Under the pieces are notes generated by a model. The model did no database searches, was not told where the DNA came from, and saw only the letters and a list, made by a program, of their open reading frames with translations. Positions 1 through 8,822 of a stretch of 64,000 bases of DNA are shown one piece after another. The position numbers and the translations under genes are program-made. Each line of letters begins with the position of its first letter. Positions within the stretch are counted from its first letter, which is position 1. The stretch comes from Martinezella lusitana (GTDB taxonomy: Bacteria > Pseudomonadota > Alphaproteobacteria > Rhizobiales > Rhizobiaceae). Where the stretch lies: assembly GCF_900094565.1 (NCBI RefSeq), contig NZ_FMAF01000023.1, positions 30,817-94,816 on the forward strand, in the 5' to 3' direction.

Positions 1-339
1 CCTGCGAGGCATTCCTTAAACAGATGCCGCTCAGCGGAAAGATCGTGCACGTCCGCTGGTCAGGTGAAGGTGTGGATACCGTTGGGCAATTACGAATTTG
101 GCGTGAGCTATGAGAACCACACCAGCCATCCGGCACCTGGCCACATCATCCTTTATCCCGGTGGCATCAGTGAAACCGAATTCCTGATTGCCTATGGCGG
201 TGTCGATTTCTCGTCCAAGATGGGCCAGCTTGCCGGCAATCACTTTATTACGATTACCTCGAATTTGGATCAGCCTGCAGAACTTGGGAAGATGACACTA
301 TGGCAAGGGGCGCAAAGGATAAAGTTCGAAGTAGCTTAA
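1..339 (+). pseudogene. DUF3830 family protein, 5'-partial and frameshifted
   Basis: The sequence before about position 71 reads in one frame as CEAFLKQMPLSGKIVHVRWS followed by GEG. From about position 73 it continues one base later as WIPLGNYEFGVSYENHTSHP and onward to a stop at 337-339. Joined, this is the usual DUF3830 (cyclophilin-like fold) layout: a xxWSGEaVWIPLG core, PAPGHIILYPGGISETE, and a LAGNHF segment near the end. One extra base near 69-73 separates the two halves. The gene also lacks its 5' end because the window starts inside it. A GTG at 64 could start only a truncated product. DUF3830 genes often sit beside amidase or ABC-uptake genes, which fits the minus-strand transporter that follows. 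The family assignment is from memory of the family pattern; function is unknown. Confidence 0.7.
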
Positions 340-685
340 TCTTCTGCGCTTATTTACGGGGGTCGGTAGTTCGGTTCCCTTCAATCAGAACTTAGGCCAA
401 GTGGCGCGGACCTCCAAGGATAGGTTACTCGCTTAAGATTACGTGACTACTCTCGTGAAAAGAGGCAAATGAACATCAAGATCATGCGCGGATAAATCAA
501 TGATTTTATTGATAAAATACAAGAAAAGCGATCGAAGACAATCGTAGAGTCTGCCGCTCGCGGGGGAAAATAGCAGAGCGTCGGGAGTCTGTCACAATCA
601 GCGCGTCCGGCAGACGCTCGTCTGCAACGCGCACGGTTTCATAGTACATCCAACTCAGCTCCCGGTAAAATTCACGATGCTCTCA
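340..685. other. Intergenic region, no gene seen
   Basis: This 346-base stretch lies between two convergent units, the DUF3830 remnant on the plus strand and the ABC permease on the minus strand. No open frame with family resemblance was found. It should hold the transcription ends of both units, but no strong hairpin with a U-tract was recognised. Confidence 0.5.
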
Positions 686-1483
686 CTATCCATGAAAGCC
701 GGCAACCTGCTTCGGTATGAGGAAGCGTGCGGTCAGGCCGCACAGGAGAACTGTGAACAGCAGGACGAGCGCGACCAGCGCGTTGATGTCAGGCGAAAAA
801 CCGAGACGCATCATCGCCCAGAGCCGCACAGGCAGTGTGCTCTGGGTGCCGGTTACGAGGATCGTGATCATCGTCTCGTCGAATGACAGCGCGAAGGCGA
901 GGATCGCACCGCCGGCCATGGCGCTGGAGAGATTGGGCAGGATCACGCGCCAGAACGTCTGCCAGCCGTTTGCGCCCAGATCATAGGAGGCTTCCACCAA
1001 AGTCCGGCTCACGGACTGCAGACGGGTCAGGATCGTCCGGTAGACGATTGCCAGAACGAAAATGGTGTGCCCGATGACGATGGTCACCAGCGATCGATCG
1101 AAATTTATCTCGCGAAAGAAGATCAGCAGCGCCAGGCCGCTGATGACGGGCGGCATCAGGAATGGGAGGAAGACGATGAACTGCAAGGCACCGCCACCTG
1201 CACGATGACTGTGATAGTAGAGCGCCAGAAGCGTGCCGCAGACAACGGAAAGCACGACGGTGCACAGGCCGACGATCAGGGTGGCACGCAGGGCGGCCAA
1301 TACGTCGGTGTTTTCAGTCAGTGCGATGTAGGCGGAAAGCGTCGGCGTCGACCAGTCCGCCTGCCCGTGGTTTATGACAAAGAACGACGAAACGATAGGC
1401 ACGAACAGCGGGCTGTAAAGCAATATGGCGACCAGCGCGGTGATGGCTGCGAGCAGAATGGTGGAAAGGCGCATAGTGTTCAT
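686..1483 (-). CDS. ABC transporter permease, PotC type
   Basis: This 265-residue inner-membrane protein is the second permease of a spermidine/putrescine-class (PotABCD-like) uptake system. An N-terminal membrane segment (about residues 7-35) is followed by several more. A cytoplasmic EAA loop (EASYDLGANGWQTFWRVILP) contacts the ATPase. Length matches PotC (about 260 residues). Its ATG overlaps the stop of the upstream permease gene as ATGA at 1480-1483, so the two are translationally coupled. It is the last gene of the cluster. The substrate cannot be read from the sequence: polyamines, opines, 2-aminoethylphosphonate and other small cations use the same class. Confidence 0.88.
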   Translation of the reverse strand: MNTMRLSTILLAAITALVAILLYSPLFVPIVSSFFVINHGQADWSTPTLSAYIALTENTDVLAALRATLIVGLCTVVLSVVCGTLLALYYHSHRAGGGALQFIVFLPFLMPPVISGLALLIFFREINFDRSLVTIVIGHTIFVLAIVYRTILTRLQSVSRTLVEASYDLGANGWQTFWRVILPNLSSAMAGGAILAFALSFDETMITILVTGTQSTLPVRLWAMMRLGFSPDINALVALVLLFTVLLCGLTARFLIPKQVAGFHG

Positions 1484-2334
1484 CGGGGTAGTCCCTTCTG
1501 GCGGCCGAAGCGCTCGCCGGCCAGGATCGCGGCGATGACGACCACGGCGAGTGCGACAGAAAGGGCCGCGCCAAACGGCCAGTTGAACGCCGTTCCGAAC
1601 TGGCTGTAGAGAATGCGGCCGAAGGTGAAGCCATTGACGCCACCAACCATCTGCGGTGTGAGGAAGTCGCCGATGGCAAGGACGAAGACGAAACTCGCAG
1701 CTGAGGCGATGCCGGGAACGCTTAAGGGAAGCGTGATACGCATGAATGTCTGGATGCTGCTTGCGCCCAGATCAGCGGAGGCGCGCAGCAGCACCTGCGG
1801 AATTCGCTCAAGCGTCAGGAAGATCGGCAGAATGGCGAAGGGGATCAGGAGCAGTGTCAGGGTAAGGAGGATGGCGTTCATGTTGAATACGAAGAGTGAC
1901 GAAGGCTTTTCCAGGATACCCAGTCCCACGAGCATGGTATTGAGAAAGCCGCTCTGTCCGAGGATGCTGCGGATGGCGTAGATCTTGATGACGTAGCTCA
2001 TGAGAAGCGGCACCATGAGCATCATCAGCATGATGTATCGCCAGCGCCCATGCAGGGTCGTCAGGAAATAGGCAGCGGGATAGCCGAGCAGCACGCAGAT
2101 GACCGACACCGAGAGGCACAGCACGCAGGTGCTCCAGAATATCGGCAGGAACACCGGCTCGGTGAAGAAGCGGACGTAGTTGGCGACGGTCAGGGTGTAG
2201 TTGATCTCCCCGTGGTCGACGCTGAAAAAGCTGTAGGCGAGGAACATCAGCAACGGCGCGACGATAAAGAAGACCGGCAGCGCGAAAGCGAGCAGCGTGA
2301 CAAGCGCCTGATATCGGCCTGAGCGCCCGTTCAT
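1480..2334 (-). CDS. ABC transporter permease, PotB type
   Basis: This is the first permease of the PotABCD-like system, 284 residues from the ATG at 2334. The frame stays open further upstream, but that extension lies inside the ATPase gene and resembles nothing. The ATG at 2332-2334 overlaps the ATPase stop as ATGA, which fixes the start. The N-terminal membrane segment is at about residues 12-36. A large periplasmic loop follows, and the EAA motif reads ASADLGASSIQTFMRITLP. It pairs with the PotC-type permease to form the transmembrane channel. Confidence 0.88.
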   Translation of the reverse strand: MNGRSGRYQALVTLLAFALPVFFIVAPLLMFLAYSFFSVDHGEINYTLTVANYVRFFTEPVFLPIFWSTCVLCLSVSVICVLLGYPAAYFLTTLHGRWRYIMLMMLMVPLLMSYVIKIYAIRSILGQSGFLNTMLVGLGILEKPSSLFVFNMNAILLTLTLLLIPFAILPIFLTLERIPQVLLRASADLGASSIQTFMRITLPLSVPGIASAASFVFVLAIGDFLTPQMVGGVNGFTFGRILYSQFGTAFNWPFGAALSVALAVVVIAAILAGERFGRQKGLPR

Positions 2335-3422
2335 GCCAGCACCAGATGGGATTCGCGCGCGGAAAAGGACAGCGCCATCGTTTCTCCCTGCCGAAACTGG
2401 CTTCCTGTGGCGCGGCTGGGGACGCGCAGCCGGAGATGCTGTCCGGCTGCATCGATATGGGCGACGGTTGATGAGCCGCTGAAGGCGCAGTCTCTCACCG
2501 AGCCGGAAAAGCGGTTGACGCAATCTTCCGCACCTGCAGGGCTCAGCGCCTCGGGACGGAAGACGGCAAAGGCCGCCTGGCCTTCCGCAGCCGCCCGCAG
2601 ATCCGGCTGGTTTCCGATGCAACAGCTGAGCCGCCCGAGCGGCGTATCAATCGCACGGAAGTCACCGTCGACGACGCCCAGCTTTCCTGGCACCAGGTTG
2701 TTCTCGCCGAAGAAGCGGGCGACGAACTCGCAGCTGGGCCTGTAGTAGAGTTCATGCGGGGTTCCAAGCTGGCGGATGCGGCCGGACTCCATGACGCAGA
2801 TCCGGTCGGCCATGCCTATGGCCTCCTCCTGGTCATGGGTGACAAAAAGGAAGGTCGTCTTGATTTCGCGCTGGATCGATTTCAGGAATTCCTGCATCTG
2901 GCGGCGCAATTCCAAATCGAGCGCGGCAAGCGGCTCATCGAGCAGGACGAGGCGTGGCTCGCATATGAGTGCGCGCGCCAGGGCCACGCGCTGCCGCTGG
3001 CCGCCGGAGAGCTGCGCCGGATAGCGGTCAGCGAATTTGCCGAGCTGGACAAGATCCAGGGCCTCCGTCACACGGCGCTTTATCTCGGGCCGAGGCCTGC
3101 GGCGAATGGAGAGACCATAGCCGATATTGGCAGCAACGGTCATGTGCGGGAAAAGCGCGTAATCCTGAAAGACGGTGTTGAATGGCCGACGATTGATCGC
3201 CACGCGGCTGATATCGCGGTCATCAAGATAGATTGCCCCCGATGTTACCGATTCAAGGCCGCCAATCAGGCGCAATACCGTTGTCTTGCCGGAGCCGGAA
3301 GGTCCGAGAACCGTGAGAAACTCGCCATCCCGGATAGCAAGATCGATCTCGTGCAGCACCGGTACCGGGCCATAGCTTTTCGAAACGGCCCGCAGACTGA
3401 GCAGGTCCAGAGATTGTGTCAT
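2331..3422 (-). CDS. ABC transporter ATP-binding protein, PotA type
   Basis: This 363-residue cytoplasmic ATPase powers the adjacent permeases. Walker A GPSGSGKTT is at residues 40-48, the Q-loop FQDYALFP near 85-92, the signature LSGGQ at 138-142, Walker B LVLLDEP at 158-164 and the H-loop histidine near 196. About 120 residues beyond the ATPase core form a TOBE-type regulatory domain, as in PotA, MalK and UgpC. Start ATG at 3422. A strong hairpin at 3448-3473 lies between it and the binding-protein gene upstream, a common device for making more binding protein than ATPase. Confidence 0.92.
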   Translation of the reverse strand: MTQSLDLLSLRAVSKSYGPVPVLHEIDLAIRDGEFLTVLGPSGSGKTTVLRLIGGLESVTSGAIYLDDRDISRVAINRRPFNTVFQDYALFPHMTVAANIGYGLSIRRRPRPEIKRRVTEALDLVQLGKFADRYPAQLSGGQRQRVALARALICEPRLVLLDEPLAALDLELRRQMQEFLKSIQREIKTTFLFVTHDQEEAIGMADRICVMESGRIRQLGTPHELYYRPSCEFVARFFGENNLVPGKLGVVDGDFRAIDTPLGRLSCCIGNQPDLRAAAEGQAAFAVFRPEALSPAGAEDCVNRFSGSVRDCAFSGSSTVAHIDAAGQHLRLRVPSRATGSQFRQGETMALSFSARESHLVLA

Positions 3423-3447
3423 CTTATACTCTCGGTCTGAAGGAAGC

Positions 3448-3473
3448 GGTGGCCCGGAAGGAGCCGGGCCACC
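3448..3473 (-). terminator. Intercistronic hairpin between binding protein and ATPase genes
   Basis: GGTGGCCCGG (3448-3457) and CCGGGCCACC (3464-3473) form a perfect 10-bp stem with a 6-base loop. It is not followed by a U-tract in the minus direction. It is therefore more likely a partial terminator or an mRNA stabiliser that raises binding-protein output over the downstream genes. Confidence 0.6.
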
Positions 3474-3500
3474 TTATTCAAGAAGAGTCCGTGTTGAGGA

Positions 3501-4526
3501 TCAAGGCGTTGCCTTGACCTCGTTCCAGATATCCGAACGCTTGAGCGGATCTTCGACATTGTCGAGCCAGATCAGCTTGTCATTACCGCCGGCGCTTGCC
3601 GTTGCAGTGACCGTGTTGCCGAAGCCGGTCCGTTCCGAGAGCTGCGAGCTGACCGTCTTGGAGATCATGAAGTTGATCCACTTCTCGGCCGCAGACTTGT
3701 CGTGGACGCCCTTTGAAATGACCCAGTTGTCGAGCCAGGCCAGCGCGCCTTCGCTCGCATTGATGTAGGCAACATGGGCACCGATGGCCTGGAGGGCCTT
3801 GAGCTGCTGCTGGCCGTAGTTGGCCCAGATCAACGCGACGTCGTTGGCCTTGTAGATCTGCTGGGCCTCGTCAGCCGTCGTGTAGAAGCTCAGCACATTG
3901 TGCTTAAGGTCAATCAGCTTGGCCTGGACGGCCGCCAGCTGCTTCGCGTCGAGATGGAACGGATCCTGGTAGCCCAGGGTGAGGGCGGTGAAGGACACAT
4001 TGTGCTCGCCGTTGTCATAGGCGAGCACCTTGCCCTGGTAGGCCGGGTCCCACAGGACCGACATCGATGTCGGCGCCGGCTTGACCTTGTCGGTGTCGTA
4101 AATCAGGCCGATCGAGTCGAAGCAGAAGGGAATGCCGTAGACCTTGCCGTCCTTGGTGTCGCCATGCACGGTGGTCAGATCGCGAAAGCGCGGCAGCACT
4201 TCCTTCTGGTTCGGCAGCGCATCGACGTCGATCGGCGTTACCAGGTCGGCTGTGATATAGCGCTGGAGCTGGGCGGTATTGACGGCGAAAACGTCGAAAT
4301 CCTTGCCTTCGCTGCCCTTCATCTTTGCCCATGCTTCATCATCGCTGCCGATGAAGACGACATCGACGCCGATGCCGGTCTCTGCGGTAAATTCCTTCAC
4401 CCAGTCCTTGTCGGCATAGCCATCCCAGGCCATGACGCGGAGATTTTCGGCGAAGGCGGCCGATGCCATCATCGACACGGCAAGGCTGGCGGCGGCCATC
4501 CCTGTAAAAAGCGTCTTGAATCCCAT
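3501..4526 (-). CDS. Periplasmic solute-binding protein, PotD type
   Basis: This 341-residue binding protein is the first gene of the PotABCD-like operon. A Sec signal peptide spans about residues 1-26 (MGFKTLF, hydrophobic core, cleavage after AAFA). The mature N-terminus LRVMAWDGYADKDWVKEFTA is typical of spermidine/putrescine-class (SBP family 1/8) proteins. It captures the ligand in the periplasm and delivers it to the two permeases. The start is preceded by AGGGAACGACA as ribosome site. Binding-site residues were not assigned, so the substrate is open. Confidence 0.88.
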   Translation of the reverse strand: MGFKTLFTGMAAASLAVSMMASAAFAENLRVMAWDGYADKDWVKEFTAETGIGVDVVFIGSDDEAWAKMKGSEGKDFDVFAVNTAQLQRYITADLVTPIDVDALPNQKEVLPRFRDLTTVHGDTKDGKVYGIPFCFDSIGLIYDTDKVKPAPTSMSVLWDPAYQGKVLAYDNGEHNVSFTALTLGYQDPFHLDAKQLAAVQAKLIDLKHNVLSFYTTADEAQQIYKANDVALIWANYGQQQLKALQAIGAHVAYINASEGALAWLDNWVISKGVHDKSAAEKWINFMISKTVSSQLSERTGFGNTVTATASAGGNDKLIWLDNVEDPLKRSDIWNEVKATP

Positions 4527-4667
4527 TGTCGTTCCCTTTTTTGTTTGGTGTTCAAATGCGATCGGTAAGTGAATTATCGCAGTGGTCGTGTGACGGTCAC
4601 CAGACCGGCTGGGGACCTCCGTTCGACCCGGTTGTGAAACGGCTTTCCGAATAGGTTTCCCTCGATC

Positions 4668-5450
4668 TCATACCCAGCCCCCATCGACGATGAACTGTTG
4701 GCTGGTGCACATGGCGCTGTCGTCGGCGGCGAGAAACAGGGCCATGCGCGCGATGTCGGAAGGCTGCAGGCGATCGGGAAGGCATTGCCGTTCCTCGATT
4801 TGGCGCTCGCCGGCTGGCGTCAGCCAAAGGCGCATCTGCCGCTCGGTCATGACCCAGCCCGGCACCATGCAATTGACGCGGATCCGCTCCGGCCCCAGTT
4901 CCCGCGCCAGGGCACGCGTCATGCCGTAGACAGCGGCCTTGGCCGTGACATAGGCCGGGCAATCGGGGTCACCGACCATCCATGTGATGGAGCCGAAATT
5001 GATGATCGAACCGCCGCCAAGGGCCTTCATATAGGGACGCACGGTCTGCGCGGCGAAAAACTGATGGCGCAGGTTTACGGCCATGCGATCATCCCAATAG
5101 GCGACTGTCACGTCTTCCGTCTGGTGGCGATCATCGCTGCCGGCATTGTTGCAGAGCACCTGGATCGGGCCGCTCCGCTCGGCGGCCTCGGCAACCGCTG
5201 CCTTCAGGGCCTCGATATCCCTGATGTCGCAGGGGATGAAAAGCGGTGGGCGATCCCCATCAGCCGCGATCGCGTCGACAAGCTTGCGCGACGGTTCCTC
5301 GGCGATGTCGACGAACGCCACATGGCTGGCCTGGGCACAGAAATGCCTGACCAGGCTTTCGCCGATGCCGCCGCCGCCGCCGGTGATAAAGATGCTTTTG
5401 CCCTTGAGGCTTGGATAGCTGGCAAAATTGATCGGCTGGTTGCTCATCAT
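4668..5450 (-). CDS. SDR family NAD(P)-dependent oxidoreductase
   Basis: This 260-residue short-chain dehydrogenase has the classical arrangement. TGGGGGIG at 23-30 binds the cofactor, NNAG is at 101-104, and the catalytic Ser154, Tyr167 and Lys171 (YVTAK) are present. Asp48 after the second beta strand (FVDIA) favours NAD over NADP. C-terminal CTSQQFIVDGGWV is the standard SDR end. Its ATG overlaps the stop of the truncated amino-acid permease frame as ATGA. It was probably part of a catabolic operon with the IclR regulator and a sugar-acid or amino-acid importer, perhaps oxidising a sugar or polyol. The substrate is not readable. Confidence 0.85.
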   Translation of the reverse strand: MMSNQPINFASYPSLKGKSIFITGGGGGIGESLVRHFCAQASHVAFVDIAEEPSRKLVDAIAADGDRPPLFIPCDIRDIEALKAAVAEAAERSGPIQVLCNNAGSDDRHQTEDVTVAYWDDRMAVNLRHQFFAAQTVRPYMKALGGGSIINFGSITWMVGDPDCPAYVTAKAAVYGMTRALARELGPERIRVNCMVPGWVMTERQMRLWLTPAGERQIEERQCLPDRLQPSDIARMALFLAADDSAMCTSQQFIVDGGWV

Positions 5451-5941
5451 GCGTTCCGCCTAATGGGAGTTACGGGGGATGCCGGCATCGCGGCAGCCGA
5501 CAAGGAAATCGAAATCGCAGCCGGTATCGGCCTGCGTGACCCGTTCGACATAGAGGCTTTGGCAGCCTCCACCTGTCCTTTCGGAACAGCGACAATCCCG
5601 GCCCTGTAAACCTCGGACAGATAGGCCGAGCAGTTGATTGAAAGGCCGATGACGCCGGCCATGAAAGGGTTGAGGCGGATGCCGAAAGCCGGAAGAACGA
5701 AATAGATATAAAACAGCTGCAGAAGCGCCGGAGTGCCGCGGATGATTTCGATGTAGGCGGAAGCAAGAACCCGCAGCAGCTTCGAACGCCCGACCTTGGC
5801 CAGAGCCAGCAGAAGCCCGCAAGGCAGGCTGATGAGCATGATCCACATCGTCAGTTCAAGGCTGGTGATCGTTCCCAGCACGAGATCGGGCAGGTAGTCA
5901 CTGAAGCCATCGAAATTGAACATGTCCGAGAATGTCGTCAC
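5447..5941 (-). pseudogene. Polar amino-acid ABC transporter permease, 3' part deleted
   Basis: Residues 1-128 are a normal HisM/GlnP-type permease: a membrane segment near 20-45, then YIEIIRGTPALLQLFYIYFV and SINCSAYLSEVYRAGI, and the start of the EAA loop, KGQVEAAKAS. After that (about position 5555) the protein leaves the family and runs through unrelated sequence to a stop overlapping the SDR start. The family is normally about 220 residues and the EAA loop and last membrane segments are gone. In the neighbouring frame the sequence right after the junction reads LYVERVTQADTGCDFDF and ends at a TAG at 5460, as though the tail of another gene was joined here. A deletion removed the rest of a transporter operon. 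Start is a GTG at 5941. Confidence 0.8.
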
Positions 5942-6030
5942 GTAAAAGCTTTCTGAAAAGCCGGGCGACTGAAAGGTGCACCCGTTCCCCAGGATGCCCT
6001 CAGTTCTTTTCCGGGATGTCTGTCAAAATT

Positions 6031-6064
6031 GTTCTGTTATACGGAACGCCGTTCGGTTATACGG
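6031..6064 (-). promoter_or_regulatory. IclR operator copy 1, upstream of the truncated permease/SDR unit
   Basis: The site GTTCTGTTATACGGAACG followed by CCGTTCGGTTATAC has a near-palindromic core at 6042-6056 (CGGAACG-C-CGTTCGG, one mismatch) inside a direct TTATAC repeat. A nearly identical sequence lies at 7041-7073. The two copies flank the iclR gene, so IclR is the obvious ligand. This copy sits about 90 bp upstream of the permease start. Confidence 0.65.
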
Positions 6065-6157
6065 ATGATAGGGGTGTCTTCGTGGGTTTGTCAACTGTCG
6101 TCGTTGCAGGTCGGCGTGCGTCTTGCTATGCCGTCAGCGGCCGCGCCGCTCGCTCAA

Positions 6158-6964
6158 TCAGGCGTCAGGAATGTTCGCGCCAAGCAATCGGCTGATCTTG
6201 TCGGCACACGCCCGTACGGCGCGGCCGAGATCATGCATGTCCTCCAGGCTGCGCCCGCCCTTCATGCTGGTGACGCTGATGGCCGCAACGCCATCGCCGC
6301 TGCGGTCGGTAACGGCAGCTGCCACGCATATGACGCCGAGATTGTCTTCCTCGTCGTCGAATGCATAGCCGCGGTCGGCGACGTCAACGAGGTTCTTCAC
6401 AAGCTCGGCAGGTTCGGTGATCGTATGTTCGGTGCGGCTCGGCATGCCTATCCGCTTCAGGATCTGAAAGACGCGGGCCGGTGGCAGCAAGGCCAGCAAG
6501 GCCTTGCCGACACCCGAGCAATGCGGCAATTCCCGGGTGCCCAACGAGCCGGCCAGCCGGAATATGCCCGGCGCATCGACACGGCTGATGGCAACCGCGT
6601 AGCCATCGTCAAGGACGGCAAGGCGAGATGTGAGCCCGGTTTCCTGGGTCAGCTGCTGCAGCAGCGGCATGGCGATCTGCGTGATGCCGGTGTTGGCGGC
6701 GGCGCGATCACCCAGATGCACCAGCGCCAGTCCGAGCCGGTAACGTCGTGAACCCCCGAGCCGTTCATCGGCGATGAAACCGCGCGCAAGCAAGGTCTGC
6801 AGCAGGGTAAATGCGGTGCTTTTCGACACCCCGATACTGTCGGCCAGTTCTGCGACAGTCATTCCCTCGGCGCTGTGTTCACCCAGGACATGGAGGATAT
6901 CGAGCGCGCGGCTGACGCTGCGAAGTGCGTATTTGTCGTCGGTCTTGGCCGTTTCTTCTTTCAC
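6158..6964 (-). CDS. IclR family transcriptional regulator
   Basis: This is a 268-residue regulator with an N-terminal winged helix (SVSRALDILHVLGEHSAEGM, then VAELADSIGVSKSTAFTLLQ) and a C-terminal effector-binding domain (GLTSRLAVLDDGYAVAISRV and CSGVGKALLA). A GTG start at 6964, with GAGG five bases upstream, gives the usual family length. The open frame continues to 7150, but that part runs across the operator at 7041-7073 and has no family resemblance. Two copies of a palindromic operator flank the gene, suggesting it controls itself, the permease/SDR unit on one side and the GguC-like gene on the other. The inducer is probably a sugar acid or similar. Confidence 0.85.
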   Translation of the reverse strand: MKEETAKTDDKYALRSVSRALDILHVLGEHSAEGMTVAELADSIGVSKSTAFTLLQTLLARGFIADERLGGSRRYRLGLALVHLGDRAAANTGITQIAMPLLQQLTQETGLTSRLAVLDDGYAVAISRVDAPGIFRLAGSLGTRELPHCSGVGKALLALLPPARVFQILKRIGMPSRTEHTITEPAELVKNLVDVADRGYAFDDEEDNLGVICVAAAVTDRSGDGVAAISVTSMKGGRSLEDMHDLGRAVRACADKISRLLGANIPDA

Positions 6965-7040
6965 GGAAGCCTCGTTGAACGGGTGGGATGCAGGCCAGTC
7001 GGCCCTGCAGTTGACAGGTCCGCTCCAGCGCTCTATCGTT

Positions 7041-7073
7041 TGTATAACAGAACGTCGTTCGGTATAACAGAAC
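7041..7073 (+). promoter_or_regulatory. IclR operator copy 2, iclR / gguC intergenic region
   Basis: The reverse complement reads GTTCTGTTATACCGAACG, then ACGTTCTGTTATAC. It matches the copy at 6031-6064 at nearly every position, with the palindromic core at 7048-7062. It lies 77 bp upstream of the iclR GTG and 187 bp upstream of the gguC-like ATG. Confidence 0.65.
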
Positions 7074-7259
7074 AATTTAGGTGTGGCCTTAAAATATTCG
7101 CTTATTTCCGCGGCTGATGTCCTGCGCGTTGAGGCTTCCGGCTTCATCACTAATCAATTGCCTGCCGTCTCATCGGGCTGGTGCCCGTCCCAAAACCTTT
7201 GAGATCCGCCGCCTTCCTCGAGAAGGCGATAGTGATCGACCAAACCACGGAGAGCCCAA

Positions 7260-8252
7260 ATGCGCCTCGTTCAGTTCACCAATAGACGCGGCGAGCGGCG
7301 TGTCGGCGCCGTCGGTGCTGATGGCGAGCTTCGTCTGACCACACGCGAGCACACCGTTTACGATCTGGCGCAGGCAGCCATCTCCTCGGGTATCAGTCTG
7401 GATGAGGTCGTCTCCGGCCAGCTCGGCGACGAACGCGAAGACTACGACGCCATTGTCGCGGAAGGGCGGATCCTGCCACCGCTTGACCACCCGGAACCGG
7501 CGCGCTTCCTGATCACGGGTACCGGTCTGACCCATCTCGGCAGCGCCGATGCCAGGGACCGGATGCATGACCTTGCTCACGGCCCCGAAGCCGAGATGAC
7601 TGACTCTATGAAGATCTTTCGGATGGGTCTCGACGGCGGAAAGCCGGCGGAAGGCGAGATCGGCGTGCAGCCGGAGTGGTTTTTCAAGGGGGTTGGCACC
7701 TGTGTTGTGCCGCCGGAAGCGCCGTTACCCTTGCCATCCTTTGCCTTGGCCGGTGGCGAGGAAGCCGAGATCGTCGGTCTTTATCTGATCGGCCCGGATG
7801 GTACGCCCTGGCGCCTCGGTTTTGCGATCGGCAACGAGTTCTCGGACCAAGTGACGGAAGCGCAGAATTATCTTTATCTGGCGCATTCCAAGCTCAGGGC
7901 TTGCTCCTTTGGCCCTGAAATGCTTGTTGGCACCTTGCCGCAAAATGTTGAGGGCCGGATCCAGATTCTGCGCGACGGCGCATCGATCTGGCAAGGTGAG
8001 TTCTTGAGCGGCGAAGCGAATATGTCGCATTCGATCCAGAATCTGGAACATTATCATTTTCGTTATGAGATGTTTCGCCGCCCAGGCGACCTGCATGCCT
8101 ATTTCTTCGGCGCAGCGATCCTCAGTTGCGCCAATGGCGTGACAACGATGGCAGGGGATGTCTTTGAGATAGACGTTCCTGTCTTTGGTCGGCCGTTGCG
8201 CAACGCTATGATATCGTCAGAGCCTGTCACGGTCAAAGTACGACAACTCTGA
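7260..8252 (+). CDS. gguC: GguC / AraD1 family protein (FAH-like fold)
   Basis: This 330-residue protein matches the rhizobial GguC/AraD1 family, distant relatives of fumarylacetoacetate hydrolases. Visible landmarks are FLITGTGLTHLGSADARDRM, the central KGVGTCVVPP, an acidic metal-site-like segment EEAEIVGLYLIGPDG, and FAIGNEFSDQ. Members accompany sugar or sugar-acid importers in Agrobacterium and relatives and are thought to act on 2-keto-3-deoxy sugar acids, though the reaction is not firmly set. It is divergent from iclR, with an IclR operator between them. Together with the SDR and permease remnant it suggests a pentose or sugar-acid pathway that has lost its transporter. Confidence 0.85.
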   Translation: MRLVQFTNRRGERRVGAVGADGELRLTTREHTVYDLAQAAISSGISLDEVVSGQLGDEREDYDAIVAEGRILPPLDHPEPARFLITGTGLTHLGSADARDRMHDLAHGPEAEMTDSMKIFRMGLDGGKPAEGEIGVQPEWFFKGVGTCVVPPEAPLPLPSFALAGGEEAEIVGLYLIGPDGTPWRLGFAIGNEFSDQVTEAQNYLYLAHSKLRACSFGPEMLVGTLPQNVEGRIQILRDGASIWQGEFLSGEANMSHSIQNLEHYHFRYEMFRRPGDLHAYFFGAAILSCANGVTTMAGDVFEIDVPVFGRPLRNAMISSEPVTVKVRQL

Positions 8253-8421
8253 GGAAGAGCTTCGAGCGGTTAAGAGTTTCTACGATTGGCCGCTTGAGAC
8301 AATGGTGGTTTCCAAGGGCGATGTCATGTCATCTGCCCTTAGGGATATTGAGCCTGACATGTGGGAAGATGCGACCGGCGAAACTGCCAGAGTTTATGAG
8401 CAAAGGCTCGCGGGTGGGTAA
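8212..8421 (+). other. Open tail without start codon, possible gene remnant
   Basis: In the frame one base off from the end of the GguC-like gene, an open stretch reads SEEELRAVKSFYDWPLETMV and onward to VYEQRLAGG and TAA at 8419-8421. It has protein-like composition but no start codon and I do not recognise it. It may be the 3' end of a deleted gene. From 8422 to 8822 I see no further gene. Confidence 0.25.
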
Positions 8422-8822
8422 ATGAAACAATGCGACATCGCCGAACGCCGCAATGTCCGGCGGAAAATTCTATCATAGTTGACAGCGTTAGCGTGCCACG
8501 TCTCACTTGAAACTGGATGCCTTTCCCAGCAGTCATCAGCTGGTTCCAATCAAACAATTTGACTGATCGAAAGATAACGCCATTGCTCGACGAGGCCCAT
8601 TTCGAGATTTGGATTTTAGTCGTGTCATCGACCGCGCTAAAACGCATTGGGTTATCAGGCTAATCTTGAGCTAGGCTTCCGTCGCAACAACTATCTAACT
8701 GCGACCGCACGGGTGAGGCGTCAAGTGCCTTAAGGAAATCAAGTATCCAAGGTACTTACGAAAGCAAGGCCCCCGGTTTAATTCCCATCAAGGCGATTGG
8801 TCGGACTTACCGTGTGCCTGCG

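Noticed and set aside
8339..8647. 102-codon minus-strand frame
   Set aside because: No start signal, no family resemblance, and it lies in a degraded gap between a gene end and an IS-linked deletion.
8765..8800. Sequence like a tRNA 3' end (GGTTTAATTCCCATCAAGGCGA), with a similar copy at 41793-41828, suggesting attachment sites
   Set aside because: The bases before and after the loop cannot pair as a T-stem and the two copies differ at several positions, so neither a tRNA nor an att pair is supported.
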